A stretch of DNA of 64,000 bases, taken from positions 582,965 to 646,964 of the forward strand of contig GG745356.1 of assembly GCA_000151295.1 (NCBI GenBank), given 5' to 3'. This document shows, in pieces, positions 35,543 to 45,787 of this stretch. The notes beneath the pieces are model-generated. The model made no database searches and was not told the DNA's origin. It saw nothing but the letters and a program-made list of their open reading frames with translations. The stretch is from Allomyces macrogynus ATCC 38327 (Eukaryota > Blastocladiomycota > Blastocladiomycetes > Blastocladiales > Blastocladiaceae). Numbering within the stretch: the stretch's first letter is position 1; each line of letters begins with the position of its first letter. The position numbers and the translations under genes were made by a program.

Positions 35543-36297
35543 GGTGCTGCAGAGCTGGGGCTTGGTTCGAGAATGAACTGGGCTTGGTTCGAGAGCTGCA
35601 GATGCTGTTTTATGTGCAGTCGAGAGCCGGGAGTCGAGGAGAGTGAGGCACGCCGTGTTATGGACTGCCAGGGCGTTCGTGTTGGCGTTGGCGGCATTGG
35701 CGAGCGTTGACGGAAAAATCATATTGCATGCGTCGCAAACAGAGTTGAAAGCGCTGCACCTGGCGATGCACGCGCACGACGCCTCCACCAGGACGCATGC
35801 CCTGATCTAGACCATCTGGAGGCACAATGCAGTCTGCTTTCGCCTGGCGAAAATGATTCCAGATTTCTGACCAAAGTGCTGTACGGTAGCAGCCAATTAT
35901 CACAATTGAAAGGCGGTGCCGTCTCGCTCAAGGGGCACAGAAAATGTCCGAACTGAATAATGTTCTCAAGTGATTGGCAGTCTTGGTGGTGCCTTGAGGG
36001 GGCCGCTTCGTCCTCAAACGTGCTGGAGGCGATTTTTGTTCATTTCTATGCTTTTCAAACATGCGACGACTTGGCCCATGTTTCCTTGACGATCATTGTT
36101 GCCATCAATCTCCCTGGTGATGCTTGAAGTGTTGCGCTCCTATCGCGGATGCTTGACCGAACATGTTCTGGTACCTATGATGAAAGCGACCTCAACAATC
36201 TTGATGTGTTTTTTTCCAGCAGAAACGGCAGAATCTGTGCGAGAAAGCATGATATCTACACAGTAGCAACATCGGCAACACCGCAAGCAGCCCTGCT
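35543..36297. other. Spacer within the membrane-protein array
   Basis: Promoter of copy 3 and 3' flank of copy 4. No further gene seen. Confidence 0.4.
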
Positions 36298-36941
36298 TCA
36301 CGCCGACTTGGTCGTAATCCATGCGTCGTTGAGGATCACCTCGAGGTGCTTGAAGTTGGTCTGGTTCCACGTGCCCGGCAAGGTCGCGTTGTCAGGGCAA
36401 AGCAAGGATGACACGGACATCCCCATCTGGTAGTCCACGTTCTTGGCAATGCGAACGTTGTTCCGGCCCAAGACATTGCGCACGCGTCACTTCGCCTGCG
36501 GTATTCTCGCCGGGCGGCACGCCAATCGAGTCGGGCATGTCGGCAATGGCCCAGTCACGATAACCAATGACGCGGGTCGGGATCGAACGTGGTGACGCGG
36601 ACCTTGACGCCCTGAAACTCGCCGCCGTAACGGTTCGGGTTGATCACGCGCAACACGACGGCGCTGGTCGACGTTTGCACGGCTTTGGGCCCAATCGAGG
36701 GGACTTGAAGCTCCCACGGCCCATTGGCTTGACGGAACCCCTTGATCTCCATGGTCGGTGTCTTGACCTCGTCGGCGAGGGCAAACGCCGTGACCACGGC
36801 TGCAATTACGAGGATCACGACCGTGACGCACGCAATGAGAAGGCCGCGCGACTTGCGGAGCCGCTGGAGCGTGCGTTGAACGGACGTGGCTGGCGCTGGC
36901 TGGTCGGTAGCCGTGGCGGGAGCAGTATTTTTGAGGACCAT
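36298..36941 (-). pseudogene. LEA-2-like type II membrane protein (copy 4, frameshifted with internal deletion)
   Basis: Begins normally: ATG at 36941, MVLKNTAPATATDQPAP, basic LRKSRG, membrane helix LLIACVTVVILVIAAVVTAF, then IKGFRQANGPWELQ and AVVLRVINPNRYGGEFQGVK. After VRVTTFDP the frame shifts: the original frame stops at PRHWLS, while the next frame continues as TRVIGYRDWAIADMPDSIG. About 90 residues of the middle (the WPL and MIDCGV blocks of the paralogues) are missing, and the tail resumes as NVRIAKNVDYQMGMSVSSL, LCPDNATLPG and NDAWITTKSA with the family stop. Upstream lie a CATAAAAATT box (37022-37032) and the common leader, so it was born as a full copy. I call it a pseudogene, since a splice that restores both halves is not visible. 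Confidence 0.75.
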
Positions 36942-37605
36942 GGTGCTGGGGAGATGGGCTTGCTTGACGCGTCACGAGGTGGAGAAATGAGATGCGAGAG
37001 AGAAAGAGCGGATGCGACTCGCAATTTTTATGTTTGGCGCTCCTGTCGGTCGCGCAAGGAGCAAAGTGTCGAGCATCTCGATCGTAGCCTGTGCCCGTGG
37101 AGGCCGTTCCTGTGGCGTTGGTTAGCGTTGGCGTGTATCGTCCGACGGAAGAAATGTTTGGATTGTGTTGCAGACGAAGTTCAAATTAAAGCGGCTCCCT
37201 GGTGTCGCTCATCCATTTACGATGCCCGACAACCCTTCCCCGGTTTCGAGACTTCCACGCGCCTGCGGCCGATTTGCTTGCAACGTTGCACATTTTCGAG
37301 CAGAAACTTGCTTTTTGCTCATTTTGCTCGGTGGTTGCGCCGTTCGTCTCCGCCGTGTCGATTCAGGTTGCACGGGGGGCGCAAGTTGCGCAACCGCGCG
37401 CAGCCGCAGCAGCACGAGCCTCGCGCTCTTTGCTGCGATTGCGGCGGTTGCTCGCTCTCGCGACGCGCGTCTACGGGCTGGTCGATTTTTGTTCTGTGAG
37501 ACCGCTGTCGTTTCAAGTCATGCTTATTCGCACCTGGCCAATCATGAAAAAGTCGCCGCCATGGTCAAACAGCAACAGCGATCCATTCCCCAAACCCGAA
37601 CCTCG
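36942..37605. other. Spacer between membrane-protein array and Rtr1 gene
   Basis: Promoter of copy 4 and 3' flank of Rtr1. Open frames on both strands lack motifs. Confidence 0.4.
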
Positions 37606-39417
37606 TCAGCTCACATCCGTAAACGCGACCGTGGCCATGTACTCGGCGTCCTGCACCGTGACCGGCCGCCCGCCGACGTCCGACAGAAGCCCACCGAACA
37701 GCGCCTCCCAGTGCGGTGATGCCAAAACGGCCGCACCGTCGTCGCCAAGACTCGTGCACGCTCTGTGAAAAGGGAGCCATGAATGAGTTCCCGCGCTGTA
37801 TCCGCAAAGTCAGGGCGACCACGAGTTTACCGCACCCCCAAATGCACACGAGAACAAACAGCCAGCTGTAGACGCTGTCCTGAGTGAGAAGCGTCACGGC
37901 AGTCGCCGTGATCCGGAACGTCATGGCGAGGTCGACGGCCGAGTTGACGACGGTGATCGTGGTGCCGGTGGGAAGAGCGAGCAGACCGAGGACGGAACGC
38001 ACACTAACCGACGTGCGTCAAATCCGGTCAAATTTTGCACGATGCGACCGAGGCAATGAAGAAGGTACCCACGTTGACCGGTATCGGTCAAAGAACAAGT
38101 CAACCTGCAGCTTGCGGTCCAGGTCGAGCCCAATTGGCCCGTCCTCGTCCTTGTGCGGCACAGCTGGACCCGCGGGTGCCGGCACGCGGCGCGCAACGAA
38201 TCGCCGGGTCGCTGGCGTCACCACGCGCGACAAGACGGCCATGACCATTGTGAACGCGGACGGGACCGCAGTGGAGTCCGCGGATGTAGGTGGGTGGGCT
38301 CGTGCCTTGGACCGCGCGCCGGGGACGGGGTTACGAGACGGTGCGGAACCGGTGGGCGTGTATCCTTCAATGGTCTTGTGGGTCGGCGCGTTGGGTACGA
38401 CCGTGACGGACGGTGCCGTGGCGGGCGGGTGCTCGTGAATGGCCGCAGCTGTCGCGTTGGCCAGGCCAATGGGAACGTCGAGCGGTTGGTGCAGGAGCTC
38501 GGCGACGTAGTGATGAACCGGATCCGTCGGTTTCCTATAGTTTGTGGGGCGCGGTGAGGGGTAGGGACAAACCAGGTGCGGGCGCAGAGTGAGACTTGAT
38601 AAGCGTACATTGCTGCAGCCTCCTCAGCGAGAACGATGGCAGTCGGCTTGGACCCACGCAAGTAGACGGGCTCTGGGTCGAGCTGCACCCGCACGAACTT
38701 GGACCTGAGCGCGCAGGCGCGCGAGCAAAAAAAGACCACGTCGTCGTCACTCGTTGCGAGGGAATGCGCCGGCATTGGCTCGTTTGCCGCTTCGTTATCG
38801 CCCTCGTCGGGAAGCTGCGCGTCGGGGTCGCGCAGCCGATCGTCGGCAATCAATCCGGGGATGGCCAGCGAACCGAGAGGGTCCTGAACGGGGGACTTGG
38901 GGACGACAAATGCAACTCGGCCGGCCTTTTCCGACGACTAGTACCGCGCGCGCCAGCGCCGTGAGCCCCATGATCATCACAATGAGACTGGAAACAACGA
39001 TTCAAAGCATACATGGCTGCATGGCGGATACGCGCACACGCCCACCAAATTCCGTTCCAAAGACACTTCGTCCCAATGATGCGGCTGAAATTGCGCCAGC
39101 GCCGCCTTGACCACGTTTGCCGCAACGGCCTTGGCCTCGGACAGGGCCACTTGATGCCGGAAAATGACCTGGTCGACGGCACGCTTGGTTTCGAGCGACG
39201 CGCGAATCGCCTTTTGCCGTGCCAATTGAGCGGCGCGTTGTTCGCGTGATGCTTTGGGTGTAGCGGGAGCGTCATTGGTTGCTGTAGAAGGCGCTGATGC
39301 AGTGGAGCTGGATTGCCAGCCGAGGTTGCTCTGCGGTGCAACTCGGCCACGACCGCGACCACGACCACGACCACGCGCGCCGCGTCCGCCGCGTGTTGTT
39401 GCCGAAAGTTGGTTCAT
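37606..39417 (-). CDS. RTR1: Rtr1/RPAP2-type RNA polymerase II CTD phosphatase
   Basis: Five exons: 39013-39417, 38609-38937, 38079-38534, 37831-38003 and 37606-37760; 505 residues. An Arg-Gly-rich start (RGRGRGRGRGR, from a CGACCA-like repeat) leads to a helical region with VKAALAQFQPHHWDEVSLER. The zinc-binding Rtr1 module follows: LVGVCAYPPCSH (first Cys pair, ending exon 1) and, in exon 2, DDDVVFFCSRACALRSKFVR then VQLDPEPVYLRGS, which is the family signature FCSxxCxxRSxFxxxQLxxxPvwLR. Rtr1/RPAP2 acts on Ser5-P of the polymerase II tail and helps bring the polymerase into the nucleus. Exons 3-5 encode a long C-terminal region with two hydrophobic stretches, ending PVTVQDAEYMATVAFTDVS; its exon borders are supported by frame only. 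The last acceptor (AG at 37761-37762) is chosen because the earlier AG two bases before breaks frame. Confidence 0.85.
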
Positions 39418-40125
39418 CGTGCAAGGAGTGAAAGCGGAAAAGATCGTGCAGCCGACAATGTCGACATCGATGCAAATCTGTTTGTCGTCTGCTGACTGAC
39501 TGATTCGCACGTGACTCCAGCTCATTCACCAAGGCCTTGCCACAGATCTTCGTGTTGCTGCTGCCTTGAAGCTGCTGTTGGTGTCCTCAAGTTGGCGCTG
39601 CCCTTAAGGGCAGCGCCAGAGGTCGGTGGGGGGTATGGCTGAGGCGGGCGAAAGCCAGTACAGCTGAGGCAGGCGAAGTGGGGGCAGAAGCCAGTACAGC
39701 AGAAGCCAGGGCGTCAAGCAGTAATAGGCATGGCTGGTACATCAAAGTGTCGGACCCCTAGAAGTACGAAAAAGGTCACAACACGGGGATACGACACACG
39801 GACCCCACACCACAGCAATTGGCCGCGGTAATAGGTCCACGCGCCCAAGCGAAGTGAGCCTCAGTGATGTAGCTCAGTGTAGTTCTCGCAAATGGGGCTG
39901 GGGGTCGGTCAGGGGCACAGAACCACGACAGAATCGGTGAAAGTCCGTCAGGGCAGAGTCGGGGATGCGACTGCCGCATCTTGGCGGCTGTATCAAGGAC
40001 GAGTGTTTGCTCCTTGAGGCCTGAATCAAAGTGCCACACTTTTGTACTCTTTATAGTGCTCGCAAAACCGTGGCAGCAATCTCTCACAAGGAAGGCACAC
40101 TGTCGCAGAACATCTGCCGCGATTT
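39418..40125. other. Rtr1 upstream region and start of AT-richer repeat tract
   Basis: 39418-39540 is the Rtr1 leader; an in-frame ATG at 39525 offers a longer N terminus. From about 39590 the composition changes. No gene seen. Short repeats include CAGCTGAGGC/AGCCAGTACAGC variants at 39645-39715. Confidence 0.45.
39594..39617. repeat. Perfect 24-bp palindrome
   Basis: GGCGCTGCCCTT followed by its exact reverse complement AAGGGCAGCGCC, centred on TTAA. It marks the point where the GC-rich Rtr1 flank gives way to the repeat-rich tract. Confidence 0.9.
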
Positions 40126-40250
40126 GACTCTACGAGTCTGCCCTGGAATTGACTCTACAAGTCTGCCCTGGAACTGACTCTACAAGTCTGCCCTGGAACT
40201 GACTCTACAAGTCTGCCCTGGAATTGACTCTACAAATCTGCCCTGGAGAA
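40126..40250. repeat. Minisatellite, five units of 25 bp
   Basis: Consensus GACTCTACAAGTCTGCCCTG plus GAACT; five head-to-tail copies with a few substitutions. Flanked on both sides by a diverged copy of AAGTGCCACACTTTTGTACT plus CTTTATAGT (about 40029 and 40295). Confidence 0.93.
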
Positions 40251-40438
40251 ATCGTGGCAGCTGTTTTCCTGGACAATTGTCTGATTCTAGAAAGTGGCAC
40301 ACTTTTGCATTCTTTATAGTTCTTGGAGTCACGCCGGCTCACGCCGTCCAGACCTCACCTGCGAGACATTTGGCCTTGGGCGGCGCGCAACAGCGTGACC
40401 ACTGTGAGACACTCAGCGAAGGCAGCTTGCCATTTCCA

Positions 40439-40602
40439 TCGGATGAAGGGCGAAGCAGAGTGTCTTTGACTTCTGACAGAACTGCTCGAGAACTGCTATG
40501 GCGAAGGCATAGCGGTTTCTGTCGGATGAAGGGTGAAGCAAGGTGTCTTGGACTTCTGACAGAACTGCTTGCAAACTGCTGTGGTGAATGCCAATGCAGG
40601 CG
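40439..40602. repeat. Tandem duplication, unit about 83 bp
   Basis: The segment beginning TCGGATGAAGGGCGAAGCAG recurs at 40522 with about 85% identity (TGACTTCTGACAGAACTGCT in both copies at equal offsets). Confidence 0.85.
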
Positions 40603-40666
40603 CTCATCATTGGCGTTCGCCCAAAGATATAAAAGGGAAGCCCCACGCGAATGACGACCAGCAAAA

Positions 40667-40996
40667 ATGGACGACAACAACACCTTCCACGATGACACAA
40701 CCCGACTTCTTGACAAGCTGCATGCTTTTCTGAACAACCTTTCGTCACGCCTGCCTGTGAGTCCTGAGCACAAATTTGGCTGGAACACTTTCATGAAGTA
40801 TACCAAGTCAAAATGGAAGTCAATGCACCATGATGACATCCCAGTCATCATCCAGGCTTTTAAGAATGGGCTACTCGCATACATCTTGCAAAATCAGTTG
40901 GCACGCTACGAAAAAATTGGCCCATCTCGCGCTCCACCGCCGGCTCGCCCTCAAGGTGACCGTCTCCCCGACGACGGGGCAGGACATGCTTTTTGA
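40667..40996 (+). CDS. Unknown ORF with TATA box, 109 residues
   Basis: ATG-started frame in the AT-richer tract. GATATAAAAGG at 40625-40635 lies about 35 nt upstream, a good TATA-box position for a short leader. The first about 83 residues (MDDNNTFHDDTTRLLDKLHA onwards) look like a real small helical protein with codon use unlike the GC-rich genes. From about 40915 the DNA becomes abruptly GC-rich and the frame turns to Pro/Arg-rich sequence, while another frame reads LALKVTVSPTTGQDMLFDAM and stops at 41024, like the tail of an unrelated gene. I suspect the ORF belongs to an inserted element whose right border is near 40915. No family recognised. Confidence 0.35.
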   Translation: MDDNNTFHDDTTRLLDKLHAFLNNLSSRLPVSPEHKFGWNTFMKYTKSKWKSMHHDDIPVIIQAFKNGLLAYILQNQLARYEKIGPSRAPPPARPQGDRLPDDGAGHAF

Positions 40997-41024
40997 CGCC
41001 ATGCTCGGCGCGACGCCGGCGTAG
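40925..41024 (+). pseudogene. Possible 3' remnant of a host gene
   Basis: GC-rich segment reading HLALHRRLALKVTVSPTTGQ, then DMLFDAMLGATPA and stop, abutting AT-richer sequence on its left. It has the codon use of the ordinary genes here. The rest of the gene is not found. Low confidence. Confidence 0.25.
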
Positions 41025-41141
41025 GGACCTCCTTTGGTACAGCGAACAATTGAGAAATGAAATATAAACAACGGTTTATCGTGAACTGATTTAACACGTT
41101 TGGGTATCCGCACGACCCACTCTCATGACTGCGAGCGCCGG

Positions 41142-41570
41142 CTACTTCTTGGCGGCGGCAGCCTTCTTGCCCTTCCTCTCCTTCTTGTCCTTAGGGTTCG
41201 TCTTGGGCTCGGCGACCGACTTCATGATCGTGAGCTTGCCGACGGCAGCCGCGCGCGTCGCCATGATGCGCTCAATATCAGCAATCGTTTGACCCTTGAG
41301 TTTCTACGCTCGTGGGCCACCGTCGAGGTCAGTTCGGAGCTCATTGGTTGGGGACTCGTTTGCGCACCTTTTGCAGAGCGGCATTCTTGTTCAGGCCCGT
41401 CGTCTTGCCGACCTTGGTCTTTTCTGTTGCCAATGGAATGCCGCACGGCAAGAAGTAAGCGTCCTGGTCGATGGTCGTGGATTCTCGTCATGGGCGTGCA
41501 CACCTGGCTTCCGGTGGTGTTTGGTGAGGCTCGCGCCGACCTTGACCTTCTTGAGTGTGCCCTGCGCCAT
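41142..41570 (-). CDS. UPF0390 (DUF2462) small basic protein
   Basis: Three exons: 41504-41570, 41368-41423 and 41142-41303; 94 residues. The start MAQGTLKKVKVGASLTKHHR is typical of the UPF0390 family (human C19orf53, Leydig cell tumour 10 kDa protein, and fungal homologues start MAQG and are Lys-rich). The middle KTTGLNKNAALQKKLKGQTI corresponds to the conserved region with a Leu-Lys-Lys core, followed by IERIMATRAAAVGKLTIM and a Lys-rich tail KDKKERKGKKAAAAKK. Splices use GTGTGC/GTGCGC donors and CAG/TAG acceptors and keep frame. Likely nucleolar; molecular role unknown. It is an intact, normal-looking gene inside an otherwise degenerate tract. Confidence 0.75.
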
Positions 41571-42980
41571 GGTTGCTGGTGGTTGGTTTCAAAAATGGCG
41601 ACGTTTGCCCGTCACGACGTATTTGAACGTGACTGGGGTGCGATGTCGTTCTGTTTGCTCAATGGGTGAGGCTGCGTCGTGGTCACAAGCCGTCATGTGA
41701 GACGTTGTACCATGGGTCCAAGCACCGCCTTAAGTTGAACATGTTGAAGTCAACTTGTTCGCAATGTTCACAAGCTTCCATCACCGCTCACGGGAGAAGT
41801 ACCAGCATCGAAGCTCATTCAGGTCTGGCCGCCAACGACACAACACCAGTGCAGGAGACGCGCTGCAACAAAGCATTTTCCTTGTCCACTGTCATTTGCT
41901 TTGCTGGCAATAATGCTCTTCCCACAATGCCACTTGCACCAGCTATTCTCCATCATGTCGCATCAAAAAGCCCGTCATGGCGCAAAACAACCACAAATTG
42001 ATTACACCTCAGGTAGAGAAGGTCAAAAAGACAGTTTTAGACGAATGTTATTTACCATGGCTGGATTGTCAGTCTCATTCTGAACAGAACAGTGAGAACA
42101 CAAGGAATCTCATGTGAGGGTCAAGAATCAAGTGTCAAACAGCAGTTGTATTCTTGGATATGTTCCACCTGGGGCATCGTTTTGCATTCATGCGGAATGA
42201 ATACACCCAATGAACTCCCATCAAACTCTGAACAAGCTTTCCACCCCCCAGCCAACCACCTGAATCGACTCTGCTCCTATCGTCCTCACCGCACAGATGC
42301 GCCAGGACGCTGATACTTCACAGCCAGGACTCTTTGACATGCAAGCCCACAAACATCTCAACAATCCCCAACTTGCCCAATGCATACAACTGCTGTACAA
42401 TCTCGTTGACAGCACATCAAAGTGCAGAGCAGCAACATCCTGCCCCAAGGACTGGAGTGCTGGGAAAGATGCCAATCAAGATGCTAATCAATCCATGACT
42501 CAGCCAGCTCCTGGAACCATGTGGCATTGGGTACATGGTGCACGTTCTGCAGATGAGATGTCTTGGCAAGGGAACAACCCATCATGGCAAGCTGGTGCAG
42601 TAGCATGACTTTCAGCAGGCCCAGTCTTTTGGTGTGCATGAGTGCAGCCAAGGCCTCCCTGAAGTTCATGCACACTTTCCAATCGGCTGTTGTGGTATTG
42701 ACGTGGTCGCCCTTGGTTCACACGCAGTTTCTGGTTTCTGGGACTGTGATCAATGTGTGATCCGCCTTGTCTCCTGTGGCTACTGTTTCCACCATTTTCT
42801 GTTTTGCACCTCGCGCGATCTTCCTTGGTTTTCATTGTGCTTTATGACTTTTTGCCGGTTTTGTGAGCTTTTGTGCTGTTTCTGTTGGTTTCTCTGTCCA
42901 CCCGTCTTAGTAAGCAGGTAAGGCAGACTGGGCCATAAGAGCTGGTACCCTTGCCAAGGGAGGCCCACAACGACACAAAC
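41571..42980. other. AT-richer tract, no gene recognised
   Basis: Open frames are short, with stop codons in all frames and no family motif. Likely decayed sequence. Confidence 0.45.
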
Positions 42981-43172
42981 GCGATTTGTGGCCCTTTTGG
43001 ACATGCGCGCAGTGCTTTTGCCCAGTCAGTCTGACCTTGCTCGCCTAGCAGGTGCGTTTGATCGGTTTGTGATTTGCTTGAACAATGATGCAGATGTGAT
43101 TGTGGCCCCTTTGGACGTGCATGTGGTGCTTTATCCCAGTCAGTCTGGCCTCGCTCACCTAGCAGGCGTCAG
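42981..43172. repeat. Two diverged copies of a 75-bp segment, 113 bp apart
   Basis: GTGGCCCTTTTGGACATGC then CCCAGTCAGTCTGACCTTGC in the first copy; GTGGCCCCTTTGGACGTGC then CCCAGTCAGTCTGGCCTCGC in the second. CACCTAGCAGG/CGCCTAGCAGG ends both. Confidence 0.8.
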
Positions 43173-43397
43173 AACGCTGTGTAGGACGAGAGTCATTTTG
43201 GGAGGTTGAAGGCAGTGACTCCAGCACAAAGCACATGACAGAACAAGTATATCCACCATGGTTGAAGTTGAAATAAACCCCATCCCCCAGGCCTGACTCG
43301 ATCCCAGTCAGCGCCGCGTCCACACTGTGAGGTATTTCAGGTGATAAAGCTGCTCAAGCGGGCGATCAGAGGAGCCACGCCTGTCTGCAAACTGATC

Positions 43398-43620
43398 TCA
43401 TGGTGGGGACAGCATCAGAATGCACACATTGGGGCACCACATTGCAACCTGGTCCAGAATCGCCATCTCTCTACTTTCGTTCACCTTCAGGTCGAGGTCA
43501 ACCAAATCTGACCCAAGAGTCGAAATGCGGACCGAGATTGTGATTGTGGAGAGTGTCACCGAGCTGGCAAGTGACTGCAACAAAATTCCATGACTCAAGG
43601 GAAGTACAGCAGGATGCTCA
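43398..43620 (-). pseudogene. Possible leucine-rich-repeat gene fragment
   Basis: The - strand reads LASSVTLSTITISVRIS, TLGSDLVDLDLKVNESREM and VAMWCPNVCILMLSPP, the last resembling the end of an LRR unit (CPNVxxLxLS). No start or complete repeat series. Similar in style to the remnant at 45.8-46.3 kb. Confidence 0.3.
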
Positions 43621-43765
43621 GGTGGGTATCGCTTGTTGGACAAATGCGCGCTCAGCCGAAGCGACTTGAGGGATGAAGGGAATGGAGAGGAGAAGGCATT
43701 CGAGTTCATGAAATGGGGCATGGCGACCAGTGAGAGAAGAGCAGAGCTGACCATCAAACACGGTT

Positions 43766-43837
43766 TGATCCTCCAACAACAAACTGCTCCCAAGGGCGTG
43801 CTTGATCCTCCAACAACAAACTGCTCCCAAGGGCGTC
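43766..43837. repeat. Tandem duplication, unit 36 bp
   Basis: The segment TTGATCCTCCAACAACAAAC followed by TGCTCCCAAGGGCGT occurs twice in a row with almost no difference, so it is recent relative to its surroundings. Confidence 0.88.
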
Positions 43838-44235
43838 CAATTGACTTGAACGAGAGTCTGGCCAATATGTTGAACAATTTGGAACCTGATCGCACGCTTT
43901 TGCCACCATCAGGGTTAACGAATTTGATGTCAGCACAGGCACGATTCCAGTTACAAACGAAATGATTTGACACGATCTGAGCCTTGAGTAAAACCAAAGG
44001 AGACATGAGTGAGACGAGGGCTGGTTGGTGGGCCTTCCTCATATTCCTTCCAAACTTCCATCCACCTTGTTTCGCCCAGCTGCCCCTGCACTCGACCTGC
44101 ACTAGCCTGTTGTGCTGATCAGTATTCATGGATCGACAAAGCTGTCAAAAATTCTTCTCCTCACGCCGCCCTCCCTCTCTCCAGCCAACAGCAAACTAGC
44201 TCCTTTGCATTGCTTTGCCATCCCGCTCACTCGTA

Positions 44236-45071
44236 CCCAACACCATAACCCACCAGTTCCAGCTGACCCCCCTGGCCATGATCACTGCCCTCATGGCGCT
44301 CATGGCAGTTAGCAAGGTACAGGTCAACACGCAAACCATCGGTGAACAGTGGGAATATCCGTACGTTCTCAACAGCAACATCTTGGATGCTTACCAAATC
44401 ACGCTGTCAAGCGTGCATTGCCTTTATGTCGTGGACAGTGTGCCCTACTGAACAGTTCCAAGTGTTGGTCAACAGCATGGACAAGGGTGCATTGTGGATT
44501 CAATAACAAGAGCACACCCCAAGAAGAGCATGCTTGAGCTTTGAATAGTTGTTCCTCTTCCGTGTTGTAGGGAAAACATTGCCACTGCTCCCAATGGACT
44601 GCACCACCCCAGTCATTGACCCGACCTGGCCTGGATGATGCTTGGGTGCTCCAAGGGCACCTTCCCGCTTGCAGTGGGCAACAACTCCATTTTTTTCACG
44701 CGGATCACTGGCTCGGAACTGGATATGGCTTTCAACGTCAAGTCTGGTGCAGTATGTCGCAATTCTTTGACATCCTGCAATTGCTGCCAGGATGATTGCC
44801 AACTTTTGACCACGTTTCTGTGGCATGGTGACTGGAGCTGCTTGCTCCGTTCAAGATTGTGACGTCAGCTGGTAAAGTGATGACGCGCACAGCCATACTC
44901 ACTGCGTGTCAGATGGCAGGCATGGTCCTTGCTGAAGTGGCCACAGCCAACAAGGAACAGCTGCTCACGCTTGTGCTTGCAAGCCTAGCCATCAAGATGA
45001 ACCCGTTTGATGGTGTCTCGATTGCATCGTCGTATGGTAACTCATTTGCCAGCATTGCAATGCAAATATGA
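44236..45071 (+). pseudogene. Signal-peptide family copy C, decayed
   Basis: Aligns with copy A at 4.67 kb. The signal-peptide codons are recognisable (THQFQLTPLAMITALMALMA), but the start is ATA ACC instead of ATG ACC. VQVNTQTIGEQWEYPYVLNS is the mature start (copy A has a stop at this point), then YQITLSSVHCLYVVDSVPY and stop, with EQFQVLVNSMDKGALW continuing in another frame. GTFPLAVGNNSIFFTRITGS, then FKIVTSAGKVMTRTA, ANKEQLLTLVLASLAIKMN, and a premature stop after ASIAMQI follow. Start loss plus frameshifts plus a shortened 3' end show it is dead. Together the copies suggest an ancestral product of roughly 230 residues with a cleaved signal peptide. Confidence 0.6.
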
Positions 45072-45787
45072 AGAAGGTCAGCATGGCTGTGCTGCTGGTC
45101 AAGCCAGTCTTCCCACTGTGTGCACAGCTTAAGGCCACCTGGACGGCGCACCAGGGCATACTTTTTGAAGTTTTTGCGTGCTTGGTTGAATGATGTCAAT
45201 CACAAACATATCCTCTTTCTTGTCAACGTTGAGATTGGTTGGAGCCAGAAACATGGTCAGTGCTGAACTACTTGAATCACTCACTGTTCATAGTCGCGTT
45301 TTTTTTTGGCGTGGACACAAAGGAACAGGAAGTGCTGGTGTATTATGCACTGGTGTTGAATTGATGCGCCAGCAAGGGGAGCGAAGACACATTGCCAGTG
45401 CATCAATTGCATTGCATGTGTTTTTGCCCTGTTGGAAGTGACCATGACCAGCCTGAACTTTTGATGAGAGTGTCATTGCCAAGTTTCATCTTGTTTTGAA
45501 CCCGGCGCATAAAGTGGAGGACGCAGTTGACAGGAGCCATTCTTGCATCTCTTGGTCATTCGCTTCCTTCCTCATTGCAACACACACGTTTGCTCAAGGC
45601 TTTGGCAGTACATGCACAATCTCGACAAGAACTGCGGCCAGCCCGCAAGTTCCCCCATTTGGAACATTCAAATGTGATCGTTCTTGACTAGCATCAGGAT
45701 TCTCTCCCAGATGATAGACCACTAACGAAACCTCGCTCTCGATTTGCATTCAACTTTACAAGCTCAAACCAATACAACACCCTGCAC
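45072..45787. other. Intergenic, no gene seen
   Basis: AT-richer, short open frames only. Confidence 0.4.

Noticed and set aside
35543..35788. 82-codon N-terminal extension of membrane-protein copy 3
   Set aside because: No counterpart in the paralogues; it covers the TATA-like box and the conserved leader.
40130..40250. CRISPR array
   Set aside because: Units are head-to-tail without unique spacers; it is a minisatellite in a eukaryotic genome.
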